Shown here: piece by piece, positions 57,762 to 64,000 of the stretch
Numbering within the stretch: position 1 is the first letter of the stretch
How the letters are laid out: the number at the start of each line of letters is the position of its first letter
Source of the DNA: Oscillospiraceae bacterium
GTDB lineage: Bacteria; Bacillota; Clostridia; Oscillospirales; Oscillospiraceae
Direction of reading: 5' to 3'
Length of the DNA stretch: 64,000 bases
NCBI GenBank assembly: GCA_902767915.1
Contig: CACXJE010000001.1
Location: 1 to 64,000 of the forward strand
Translations under genes and position numbers: made by a program
Notes under the pieces: model-generated
What the model saw: the letters and a program-made list of their open reading frames with translations, nothing else
Told to the model about the DNA's origin: nothing
Database searches by the model: none

Positions 57762-57795
57762 ACAGGCCGGTACGCATGTGACAAGTCTATATGTT

Positions 57796-57824
57796 ATTGT
57801 ACACGTTTTCAGATGATTTTGCAA
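57796..57824 (-). promoter_or_regulatory. Promoter of the SRP RNA
   Basis: On the minus strand TTGCAA (57819-57824), a 17-nt spacer and TACAAT (57796-57801). Transcription would start near 57789, giving a 5' extension of about 28 nt that can form a hairpin (CTTGTCAC/GTGACAAG, 57756-57785) with the mature 5' end. Confidence 0.8.
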
Positions 57825-57827
57825 GTA

Positions 57828-58046
57828 TCAATCCAGCTTGGATTCGATAAAGTCCACCAGCTCGCCGATGGTGCTCATCTTTTCTTCCATCTCCAGGTCC
57901 ACGCCCAGCTCTTCTTCCAGATCCATCAGCATTTCAACGGTGTCCAGAGAGTCCAGATGCAGGCTCTCGAAGGTGGTATCCCGGGTGATGCTTTCGGCGG
58001 GAATATCCAATTCCTTGGACAGATAGGCGCTCAGTCTTTCCAGCAT
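57828..58046 (-). CDS. acpP: Acyl carrier protein
   Basis: 72 residues, strongly acidic. The phosphopantetheine attachment Ser33 lies in LHLDSLDTVEML, the standard DSL motif. Helices match ACPs of fatty-acid synthesis. ATG 58046 has GGAGG upstream. The Met ten codons earlier lacks one. It has its own promoter and is not near fab genes in this window, so it could serve fatty-acid synthesis or a specialised pathway. Confidence 0.88.
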   Translation of the reverse strand: MLERLSAYLSKELDIPAESITRDTTFESLHLDSLDTVEMLMDLEEELGVDLEMEEKMSTIGELVDFIESKLD

Positions 58047-58109
58047 TTCAAGTCCTCCGTTTCTCCGTATGATCAAGCCCCCGGTATTGGGGTCAAAGTA
58101 CTATAATGT

Positions 58110-58137
58110 ATCATACGGATTTTTTCTCAGATGTCAA
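58110..58137 (-). promoter_or_regulatory. Promoter of acpP
   Basis: On the minus strand TTGACA (58132-58137), a 16-nt spacer and TATGAT (58110-58115), about 65 bases before the start codon. Confidence 0.75.
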
Positions 58138-58153
58138 GAAAAATTTTTCTTCC

Positions 58154-59290
58154 TCAATTCAAAAAGTCCTTGAGGATTTTGGAACGGGAGGGATGGCGGA
58201 GCTTCCGCAGGGCCTTGGCCTCGATCTGACGGACCCGCTCCCGGGTGACGTCAAATTCCTTGCCCACCTCCTCCAGGGTGTGGGCCCGGCCGTCCTCCAG
58301 GCCGAAACGAAGCCGCAGCACCTTGCACTCCCGGGGGCTCAGGGTCTGCATCACCTCGGACAGCTGCTGGCGAAGCATATTATAAGAAGCGGACTCGGCG
58401 GGCTCCATGGCCTCATTATCCTGGATAAAGTCTCCCAGGTGGCTGTCGTCCTCCTCGCCCACAGGGGTCTCCAGGGACACCGGATCCTGGGCGATTTTCA
58501 TGACCTCGGCAATCCGGTCCTCGGGGATGCCCAGCTGGTTGCTGATTTCGGAGAGGGTGGGCTCCCTGCCCAGCTCCTGCACCAGAGCTCTGGAGGTTCT
58601 GGAAACCCGGTTGATGGTCTCCACCATGTGGACCGGGATCCGGATGGTCCGGGCCTGATCCGCCACAGCACGGGTGATGGATTGGCGGATCCACCAGGTG
58701 GCGTAGGTGGAGAATTTATAGCCCTTTGTATAGTCGAACTTTTCCACGGCCTTCAGAAGGCCCATGTTGCCCTCCTGAATCAGGTCCAGAAGCTGCATGC
58801 CCCGGCCCAGGTAATGCTTGGCTACGGAAACCACCAGCCGCAGGTTGGCCTCGATCATCCGGTTCTTGGCGGCCTCGTCGCCCTCCGCGATCTTTTGGGC
58901 CAGCTCCAGCTCCTCCTCGGCGGAAAGCAGGTCGATTTTACCGATCTCCTTCAGATACATCCGGACCGGATCCGTCAGGGCCGTCTCCTCGCTGACTGCT
59001 TCAAGCGGCGTCTGATCCTGGAGCGGTTCGTCGATCCCGCCCTCCAGATCCAGGATCTCGGAATCTGCCGGCAGCAGATCCTCCGCGGCGCTGATGATGT
59101 CCGCCACATCGGACACGTCGATTTCGATCCCCGCCCGCTCCAGCGCGTCGTAGATCTGCTCTGTCTGCTTTTCGTCGGCGTCGATATCGTCCAGGGTCTG
59201 CAGCAGCTGCTTGGAGGTCACCTTTCCGTTCTTTTTTCCAAGCTCCACCAGAGCCCGGAGTTTTTGCTGAAGAACTTCGTTCTGCTCCAT
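58154..59290 (-). CDS. rpoD: Primary RNA polymerase sigma factor (sigma-70/SigA)
   Basis: 378 residues, the size of Firmicute SigA. An acidic region 1.1-like N-terminus, then region 1.2 ([20 protein letters not shown]), region 2 with [16 protein letters not shown] and [16 protein letters not shown], region 3, and region 4.2 with [20 protein letters not shown]. It recognises the TTGACA/TATAAT promoters noted throughout this window. It starts one base after the dnaG stop, the classic macromolecular-synthesis order (dnaG-rpoD). Confidence 0.98.
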   Translation of the reverse strand: MEQNEVLQQKLRALVELGKKNGKVTSKQLLQTLDDIDADEKQTEQIYDALERAGIEIDVSDVADIISAAEDLLPADSEILDLEGGIDEPLQDQTPLEAVSEETALTDPVRMYLKEIGKIDLLSAEEELELAQKIAEGDEAAKNRMIEANLRLVVSVAKHYLGRGMQLLDLIQEGNMGLLKAVEKFDYTKGYKFSTYATWWIRQSITRAVADQARTIRIPVHMVETINRVSRTSRALVQELGREPTLSEISNQLGIPEDRIAEVMKIAQDPVSLETPVGEEDDSHLGDFIQDNEAMEPAESASYNMLRQQLSEVMQTLSPRECKVLRLRFGLEDGRAHTLEEVGKEFDVTRERVRQIEAKALRKLRHPSRSKILKDFLN

Positions 59291-59291
59291 G

Positions 59292-61049
59292 TCACTTTCC
59301 TCCGTAACCTTTCTTTTTTTTCAGAAATTCCTGTAATGAGACAAGAGATTCCGCTGTATCGGTCTGCGAACGCTTCATGTGCTCCTCCCGGATCAGGTTG
59401 ACGCAGTCCCGGAAGGCTTCCTCCCCGGCTGTCCGTTCCTTTCCCTGGATGATGGCGCTCAGATGGGCCAGCTCCGCCTGGGAAAAGCCCTCCAGCACCG
59501 CGATGGACACTGTCAGGCCGCTGCGGTATCGGGCCTGCAGCGCATCGAAGGCCCGGCCCAGCAGGGGTGAGGAGAACATCTCCCCGGTGAGGCCGGCGGC
59601 CTGTTCCAGCAGCACGGGCTCGATCAGAATCTGGGCGATCACATTTTCCTCTGCGCTGGCAGATCGGATGTTGTTATAATGCATGCCCCGTTCCTTGGGC
59701 TGCATGGCGGCTGCCGGGGCCAGGTCCCGTTTCTCCTGTTGACGCTTTTCCCGATTGATCCGTTTTTTATACGCTTTGTTGATTTCCAGCAGCATTGCCT
59801 CTTTGGAAATGCCTGCGGCAGCTGCCGCCCGGTCGGCGTAAATCTCCCGCTCCACGGCATTGGAGAAGGTACAGATCAGCTCCGCCGCCTTTTGGGAGAA
59901 TTCGACCCGCTGATCGTCCCGCTGCAGATCATACTGACTCTGCAGGCTCAGCAGGCGGTAGTCCGCCTGGTTTTCCGAGCCCTGGATCAGCACCTCAAAG
60001 GGATCCGCGCCGAACTTATGCAAAAACTCATCCGCGTCCTTGGCGTCGTGCAGCTGCAGGATCTTCACCCGGACGCCGGCCTTGGAGAACATGGAAATGG
60101 CTCTCTGTGTGGCGTTCTGGCCGGCGCTGTCGTTATCATAGGTCATGATGACCTGGTCGGTGTATTTGCTGATCAGATTCACCTGTTCCTCCGTCAGCGC
60201 GGTGCCCTGGGAGGCTACGGCGCAGTCAAAGCCGAACTGGTGGCAGGCGATGGCGTCCATGGGGCCCTCACAGAGAATAATATAGGGACGCTTGGACTTC
60301 TTGGCCAGATTCATGGCGTAGAGGAATTTACGTTTGCTGAAGACCAGCGTTTCCGTCGGGTTTATGTATTTGGCCTTGGCATCTTTATCCAGGGCCCGGC
60401 CCGCAAAGCCGATGACGCTGCCCCGCAGGTCGATCTGGGGGAACATGATCCGGTTTCGGAACCGGTCGTAGACGTTTTGGGGGTTCTTTTGGGAGACCGC
60501 CGCCAGGTTCGCGGCAATCAGCTCCTCCCGGCTGTAGCCCAGCCGCTGCATGGCAGGCAGGATGGCGTGGAAATCATCCGGCGCGTAGCCAATGCCGAAC
60601 TTCACCACCGTGGGCCAGTCCATGCCTCGCTTGACCAGATAGGCTCTGGCTTCCTTTCCGGCGTCGGATTTCAGCATCTCGTGGTAGTACTTGGCCGCGT
60701 CCCTGCAGAGGTTCCAGAGCCGCTCCTGCTCTTTGTACTGGCTCTGGTACTGCTCGTCCTCCGGGACCTCCAGGTTCACCCGCTTGGCCAAAAAGCGTAC
60801 CGCGTCCGGGTAGGACAGGCCCTCGATCTCCATAATAAAGTTGATGACGCCGCCGCCCTTATGGCAGCCGAAGCAGTAGTACATCTGCTTGTTGGGGGCC
60901 ACCGAGAAGGAGGCGGTTTTCTCCCCGTGGAAGGGGCAGAGGCCGAAATAGTTCGACCCGCTGCGCTTGAGCTGCACGTATTGACCCACCACCTCGTCAA
61001 TGGGGTTGCGGGCGATCAGCTCGTCGATAAATGCGGCGGGAAATGCCAC
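59292..61049 (-). CDS. dnaG: DNA primase
   Basis: 585 residues. The zinc-binding domain is [11 protein letters not shown] and [10 protein letters not shown], the RNA-polymerase/Toprim core contains [14 protein letters not shown] and [12 protein letters not shown], and the C-terminal helicase-interaction region is helical. It makes RNA primers for replication. The GTG at 61049, eight bases after AAGGAGGTG, gives the family N-terminus [14 protein letters not shown]. The upstream in-frame ATG (61106) would add 19 unrelated residues. Operon partner of rpoD. Confidence 0.96.
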   Translation of the reverse strand: MAFPAAFIDELIARNPIDEVVGQYVQLKRSGSNYFGLCPFHGEKTASFSVAPNKQMYYCFGCHKGGGVINFIMEIEGLSYPDAVRFLAKRVNLEVPEDEQYQSQYKEQERLWNLCRDAAKYYHEMLKSDAGKEARAYLVKRGMDWPTVVKFGIGYAPDDFHAILPAMQRLGYSREELIAANLAAVSQKNPQNVYDRFRNRIMFPQIDLRGSVIGFAGRALDKDAKAKYINPTETLVFSKRKFLYAMNLAKKSKRPYIILCEGPMDAIACHQFGFDCAVASQGTALTEEQVNLISKYTDQVIMTYDNDSAGQNATQRAISMFSKAGVRVKILQLHDAKDADEFLHKFGADPFEVLIQGSENQADYRLLSLQSQYDLQRDDQRVEFSQKAAELICTFSNAVEREIYADRAAAAAGISKEAMLLEINKAYKKRINREKRQQEKRDLAPAAAMQPKERGMHYNNIRSASAEENVIAQILIEPVLLEQAAGLTGEMFSSPLLGRAFDALQARYRSGLTVSIAVLEGFSQAELAHLSAIIQGKERTAGEEAFRDCVNLIREEHMKRSQTDTAESLVSLQEFLKKKKGYGGK

Positions 61050-61134
61050 GGGGTTCACCTCCTTCGCAGGGCGGCCACAGCTCTGGCCGTCGCCGGGTTT
61101 GAACATTGCAAAAGGAATAAGTAATAAGGAAGAA

Positions 61135-61512
61135 TTATTTCTTCATGTTTTTCAGAATTCTTTTTCTGTACGGCCAGGCGGCGAAGAGCGCGAGGCCAAG
61201 GATCTGGAGCACTCCTATGATCCAGAACCAGGGATGCAGGCTTATCAATATGATCGCCACAGCGAGAAGCAGAAGCGCGAAGCACAGGATTCGGATGCTT
61301 CCGACATTGTTTGGATTTGGGTCGTACCGGTTCAAAAAAGCCAAAACGAAAAAACCAGCGGATGTAATCAAGGCAGATAGTTTCTTCTCATAAAGCAGTC
61401 CGCCGACCAGCAGGTCAGCGCTGATACAAAGGCAAATCAACATCAAAAAACGCTGGCGGTGCTTCCATTCTGTTCCGTTGTACTTGGGCGACTTCCACCG
61501 GGTTTTTGACAT
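61135..61512 (-). CDS. Small membrane protein of unknown function
   Basis: 125 residues. A basic, polar N-terminus (MSKTRWKSPKYNGTEWKHRQ) precedes four hydrophobic segments (about 22-42, 46-61, 74-92, 94-113) and a basic tail (YRKRILKNMKK). No family is recognised. GGAGG lies nine bases before the ATG. It is on the same strand as dnaG, 85 bases upstream, and is probably co-transcribed with it. Codon use matches the neighbours. Confidence 0.75.
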   Translation of the reverse strand: MSKTRWKSPKYNGTEWKHRQRFLMLICLCISADLLVGGLLYEKKLSALITSAGFFVLAFLNRYDPNPNNVGSIRILCFALLLLAVAIILISLHPWFWIIGVLQILGLALFAAWPYRKRILKNMKK

Positions 61513-61599
61513 GGTAAGAACCTCCGCATTATTCTAAGTATTTCAATTGGCAATTTGAAACACACCGATATTTTCAATTTGCCAGTCCGGGATGCGAGT

Positions 61600-61627
61600 G
61601 GGCCGATGTGGGCATCGGCCCCTACGG
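61600..61627. repeat. REP-like palindrome
   Basis: GGGCCGATGTGGGCATCGGC plus CCCTACGG. It is the same family as 36938-36964 and 63665-63692, and it stands directly before the 43-bp tandem repeats. Confidence 0.85.
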
Positions 61628-61635
61628 AGGGGTAC

Positions 61636-61803
61636 GGGGTATCCGTGGCGAGCGATGCTCGCCGCTACGGGCGGGTGCGGGGTATCCGTGGCGAGCGATG
61701 CTCGCCGCTACGGGCGGGAACGGGGTATCCGTGGCGAGCGATGCTCGCCGCTACGGGCGGGAACGGGGTATCCGTGGCGAGCGATGCTCGCCGCTGCGGG
61801 CGG
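61636..61803. repeat. Four tandem copies of a 43-bp palindromic unit
   Basis: Units begin at 61636, 61679, 61722 and 61765 and differ at only a few bases, mostly at the junctions. Each contains GGCGAGCGATGCTCGCC, an almost perfect palindrome, followed by GCTACGGGCGGG. The array fills the gap between the small membrane protein gene and dgt, which ends at 61826. With the REP at 61600 it accounts for nearly all of 61513-61825. No gene is seen there. Confidence 0.95.
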
Positions 61804-61825
61804 CAGAATCTCCGCGCTGTATTCA

Positions 61826-62830
61826 TTAACGGATGGACCAGGCGGTGGGGACGAAGATTTCCTCGAACTTATAGACGGCGTATTTATCCGTCATCCCCGC
61901 CACGTAGTCGCAGACCACCCGGGGCATGCCCTCCAGATCCAGCTGGGGCTGGAAGTCCTCGGGGAGCTTTTCGGGGTGGGCGATATAATACCTGTAGAGC
62001 TCCTGGATGATGCGCCGGGCCTTGGATTCCTCTCCCTTGGCCACAGGATTCCGGTAAACGTGCTCGAACATAAAGGCCCGCAGCGCCAGCATGGCACTTT
62101 CGATTTCGGGGGTCATTTCAATCACCGGCCGGCCCATGGAGGTCTGCACCACATCGGAGACCAGGGTGTTGATCCGCTGGGAATGGGTATTGCCAAGGAC
62201 GGCCGCAATCTCCGGCGGAATGTCCTCGTTGCGAAGGATCCCCGCCCGCATGGCGTCGTCAATGTCGTGGTTGATGTAGGCGATCCGGTCAGAAAGCCGG
62301 ACAATCTGTCCCTCCAGGGTCTCCGCCTGGTCCGGGCCGCTGTGGCACAGGATGCCCCGGCGGACCTCATAGGTCAGATTCAAGCCCAGGCCGTTCTTTT
62401 CCAGCTTGTCCACCACCCGCAGAGACTGCTCGTTGTGGTGGAAGGGGATCCCCATGATCTCCGTCAATGCCGCCTCTCCTGCATGGCCGAAGGGAGTATG
62501 GCCCAGGTCGTGACCCATGGCGGCTGCCTCGGTCAGGTCTTCATTCAGGCACAAGGCTCTGGCAATGGTCCGGGCGATCCGGGATACCTCCAGAGTATGG
62601 GTCATCCGGGTCCGGTAATGGTCGCCCTCCGGCTGCAGAAACACCTGGGTCTTATGCATCAGGCGGCGGAAGCTGCGGCTGTGGAGGATGCGGTCCGCGT
62701 CCCGCTGGTAGCAGGTGCGGTCCTCCCGCTCCGGTTCCGGTCTCCCCCGCCCACGGCTCTGCGAAGCCTTGGCGGCCCAGGGGGCCAGATTCACTTCTTC
62801 CCGCTGTTCAATGACTTCTCTGATGGTCAT
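61826..62830 (-). CDS. dgt: dGTP triphosphohydrolase (HD superfamily)
   Basis: 334 residues. HD-domain metal ligands are spread as in Dgt: RMTHTLEVSRIARTIA (His), MGHDLGHTPFGHAGE (His-Asp), and LSDRIAYINHDIDDA (Asp). The N-terminal RDADRILHSRSFRRLMHKTQ is the nucleotide-binding signature. It cuts dGTP, or other dNTPs, to nucleoside and triphosphate. Gene order dgt-dnaG-rpoD is common in Firmicutes. ATG 62830 fits an AAGGGTGAG ribosome site. The GTG at 62839 is too close to it. Confidence 0.93.
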   Translation of the reverse strand: MTIREVIEQREEVNLAPWAAKASQSRGRGRPEPEREDRTCYQRDADRILHSRSFRRLMHKTQVFLQPEGDHYRTRMTHTLEVSRIARTIARALCLNEDLTEAAAMGHDLGHTPFGHAGEAALTEIMGIPFHHNEQSLRVVDKLEKNGLGLNLTYEVRRGILCHSGPDQAETLEGQIVRLSDRIAYINHDIDDAMRAGILRNEDIPPEIAAVLGNTHSQRINTLVSDVVQTSMGRPVIEMTPEIESAMLALRAFMFEHVYRNPVAKGEESKARRIIQELYRYYIAHPEKLPEDFQPQLDLEGMPRVVCDYVAGMTDKYAVYKFEEIFVPTAWSIR

Positions 62831-62885
62831 TTTTCTCACCCTTTATATTGTTCGCAGCGAAAACAAAAATTCCTCTATAATTGAA

Positions 62886-62913
62886 AAAATAATTGCAAAT
62901 TCGGATTTGTCAA
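62886..62913 (-). promoter_or_regulatory. Candidate promoter of dgt
   Basis: On the minus strand TTGACA (62908-62913), 16 nt, TATTTT (62886-62891), about 60 bases upstream of the start. Confidence 0.5.
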
Positions 62914-62919
62914 CCACAT

Positions 62920-62991
62920 TGTAGCGCGGGCTATTAGCCCGCAAATTCGACAGGCTGGTGCGTATCGGGCGGGCAGATTGCCCGCGCTACA
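62920..62991. repeat. Composite palindrome between yigZ and dgt
   Basis: TGTAGCGCGGGC (62920-62931) and GCCCGCGCTACA (62980-62991) form outer arms. Two smaller palindromes (GCGGGCTATTAGCCCGC and GCGGGCAGATTGCCCGC) lie within. It could extrude as a cruciform or fold as an RNA hairpin at the end of yigZ. It resembles paired REP elements. Confidence 0.85.
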
Positions 62992-63009
62992 TTTATACAA
63001 ATACCGATT

Positions 63010-63642
63010 TCAACCCTCCACGGGCACTGCCCGGAATTCCTCGCCGATCTCCAGAGGCGTCACGGCGCCCCGGGTCAGGTCGACGACCCGGGCGCAGAAA
63101 TCCGGCGCCCGGTCCGCGGGCAGCAGACTGTGAATGCAGATATCGGCGCTGTACTCCGTGTCCGAGACAATGCCGCCGAAGCGCTCCACCTCCTGACGAA
63201 GCCGCTCATAATAGTTATAGGGCAGAATCAGATCCAGCTGCTTCCAGAGCTGCTTTCGGGCAATGCCCGCTGCCTGCAGAGCCTCCCGGGCGGACTTGCC
63301 GTAGGCCCGGACCAGGCCGCCGGTACCCAGCAGGGTCCCGCCGAAATAACGGGTCACGATGCAGCAGACGTTTTCTACGCCGGCTCCCCGCAAAACCTCC
63401 AGCACAGGCATTCCTGCGGTGCCCTGGGGCTCTCCGTCGTCGGAGTAGCGAGTGGGGCCGCCGTGGATGATATAGGCATAAACGTTATGGGTGGCGTCCC
63501 AGTGCTGCTGGCGCATGGCCTTCAGATGCTCCAGGGCCTCCTCCTCGGTCTCTGTCACCCAGATCCGGCCGATGAAGCGGGATTTTTTCTCGATGAATTC
63601 GGTCTGACTATCAGAAGCCGGGACTTTATATGCTTCCATCAT
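63010..63642 (-). CDS. yigZ: YigZ/IMPACT-family protein
   Basis: 210 residues of UPF0029. The N-terminal half has EKKSRFIGRIWVTETEEEAL, HNVYAYIIHG, and SDDGEPQGTAGMPVLEVL, then IVTRYFGGTLLGTGGLVRAYG, all diagnostic. The C-terminal half is the DUF1949-like ferredoxin-fold domain. The molecular function is not settled, and links to translation or proteolysis are proposed. An AGAGGT ribosome site precedes the first ATG. Confidence 0.93.
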   Translation of the reverse strand: MMEAYKVPASDSQTEFIEKKSRFIGRIWVTETEEEALEHLKAMRQQHWDATHNVYAYIIHGGPTRYSDDGEPQGTAGMPVLEVLRGAGVENVCCIVTRYFGGTLLGTGGLVRAYGKSAREALQAAGIARKQLWKQLDLILPYNYYERLRQEVERFGGIVSDTEYSADICIHSLLPADRAPDFCARVVDLTRGAVTPLEIGEEFRAVPVEG

Positions 63643-63664
63643 GATACCTCTTTATGGGGGATAA

Positions 63665-63774
63665 GGGCCGATGTAGGCATCGGCCCCTACGGGGTGATTT
63701 CGTATTCGACGTGGCGAGCAATGCTCGCCGCTATGGGCAGGGTACCGGTGGCGGCCAATGGCCGCCGCTACGGG
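63665..63774. repeat. Three adjacent REP-like palindromes at the hflX end
   Basis: GGGCCGATGTAGGCATCGGC (from 63665), GTGGCGAGCAATGCTCGCCG (from 63711) and GGTGGCGGCCAATGGCCGCC (from 63747, ending in GCTACGGG). The second shares its core with the 43-bp tandem unit. The third covers the hflX stop codon. Confidence 0.88.
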
Positions 63775-64000
63775 TGGATTTCGTATTGGGAAAGGCGGCC
63801 GTAGAGGACCGGGTCACACTCGGCTTCGATTTCGATGCCCCGGACCGTGTAGTCCACCCGGTAGACGGTGGCCTTGTCGTGAAGGGTTTCCACCATGCCG
63901 CCCATGCTGTAGGGCAGCAGGAAGACGGCCCGGCGCAGATCCCTGCAGAGCTCCCGCTCCATGGCTGCAAAGAGGCTGTCCAGCCCTTCGCCGGTCTTGG
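63768..64000 (-). CDS. hflX: GTPase HflX, C-terminal end (partial)
   Basis: Only the last 77 codons lie in the window; the gene runs off the right edge. The visible start KTGEGLDSLFAAMERELC is the end of the GTPase domain (the SAKTG G5 loop). The C-terminal domain follows (VFLLPYSMGGMVETLHDKA, then VRGIEIEAECDP), as in HflX. HflX is a ribosome-associated GTPase that splits stalled ribosomes. The TAG stop and last codons lie inside a REP-like palindrome. Confidence 0.85.
   Translation of the reverse strand, partial: KTGEGLDSLFAAMERELCRDLRRAVFLLPYSMGGMVETLHDKATVYRVDYTVRGIEIEAECDPVLYGRLSQYEIHP

Noticed and set aside
61636..61803. Possible CRISPR array
   Set aside because: The 43-bp units abut directly with no unique spacers, and no cas genes are present.

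Overview
The window looks like a chromosomal segment of an anaerobic, low-redox Firmicute of the Clostridia, most likely an Oscillospirales-type gut bacterium. This is inferred from a one-polypeptide pyruvate:ferredoxin oxidoreductase, giant secreted proteins ending in S-layer homology (SLH) domains, divergent InlB-type repeats, Gram-positive AGGAGG ribosome sites, the dgt/dnaG/rpoD and SRP RNA-dnaX-ybaB-recR gene orders, and a GC-rich sequence. No ribosomal RNA, tRNA, CRISPR array, phage or transposase gene was seen.

Layout. (1) 1-4390: the N-terminal part of a secreted papain-like protease that runs off the left edge just before its SLH domains. (2) 4689-16871: a leftward polysaccharide operon from a consensus promoter near 16960: initiating sugar transferase, GT4 glycosyltransferase, a TviB/TviC-like pair for an amino-uronic acid donor, a nucleotidyltransferase, a Wzy-type polymerase, a CDP-glycerol transferase, LicD, a GNAT acetyltransferase and a MurJ/Wzx-like flippase. 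(3) 17105-21670: leftward tagA-tmk-DJ-1-mltG-trhP operon. (4) 21862-25383: highly expressed PFOR. (5) 25492-26660: a CaCA antiporter behind a consensus promoter and a 150-nt structured leader that ends in a terminator. (6) 26773-28136: asnS with an apparent 37-nt frameshifting deletion. (7) 28245-45524: a leftward array of two repeated pairs, each a small double-glycine peptide gene followed by a giant SLH protein gene (2606 and 2853 codons). (8) 45643-52829: a LytS-type sensor kinase and a response regulator, divergent from a compact NHLM/PCAT-type peptide exporter (short fusion protein, C39-peptidase ABC protein, second ABC protein). (9) 53091-54679: ECF sigma factor and a membrane-anchored partner. 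(10) 54740-64000: information-processing genes recR, ybaB, dnaX, SRP RNA, acpP, rpoD, dnaG, a small membrane protein, dgt, yigZ and the end of hflX, interspersed with palindromic REP-like elements and a 43-bp tandem repeat.

The most interesting unit is 28-53 kb. Two GG-leader peptides with the same cleavage context (one Nif11-like) sit directly upstream of giant wall-anchored proteins. A dedicated C39 exporter and a multi-pass sensor kinase/regulator pair lie next to them, but no peptide-modifying enzyme is present. This could be an unmodified peptide secretion or signalling circuit tied to surface-protein production. The exporter and TCS assignments rest on clear motifs; the functional link is inference.
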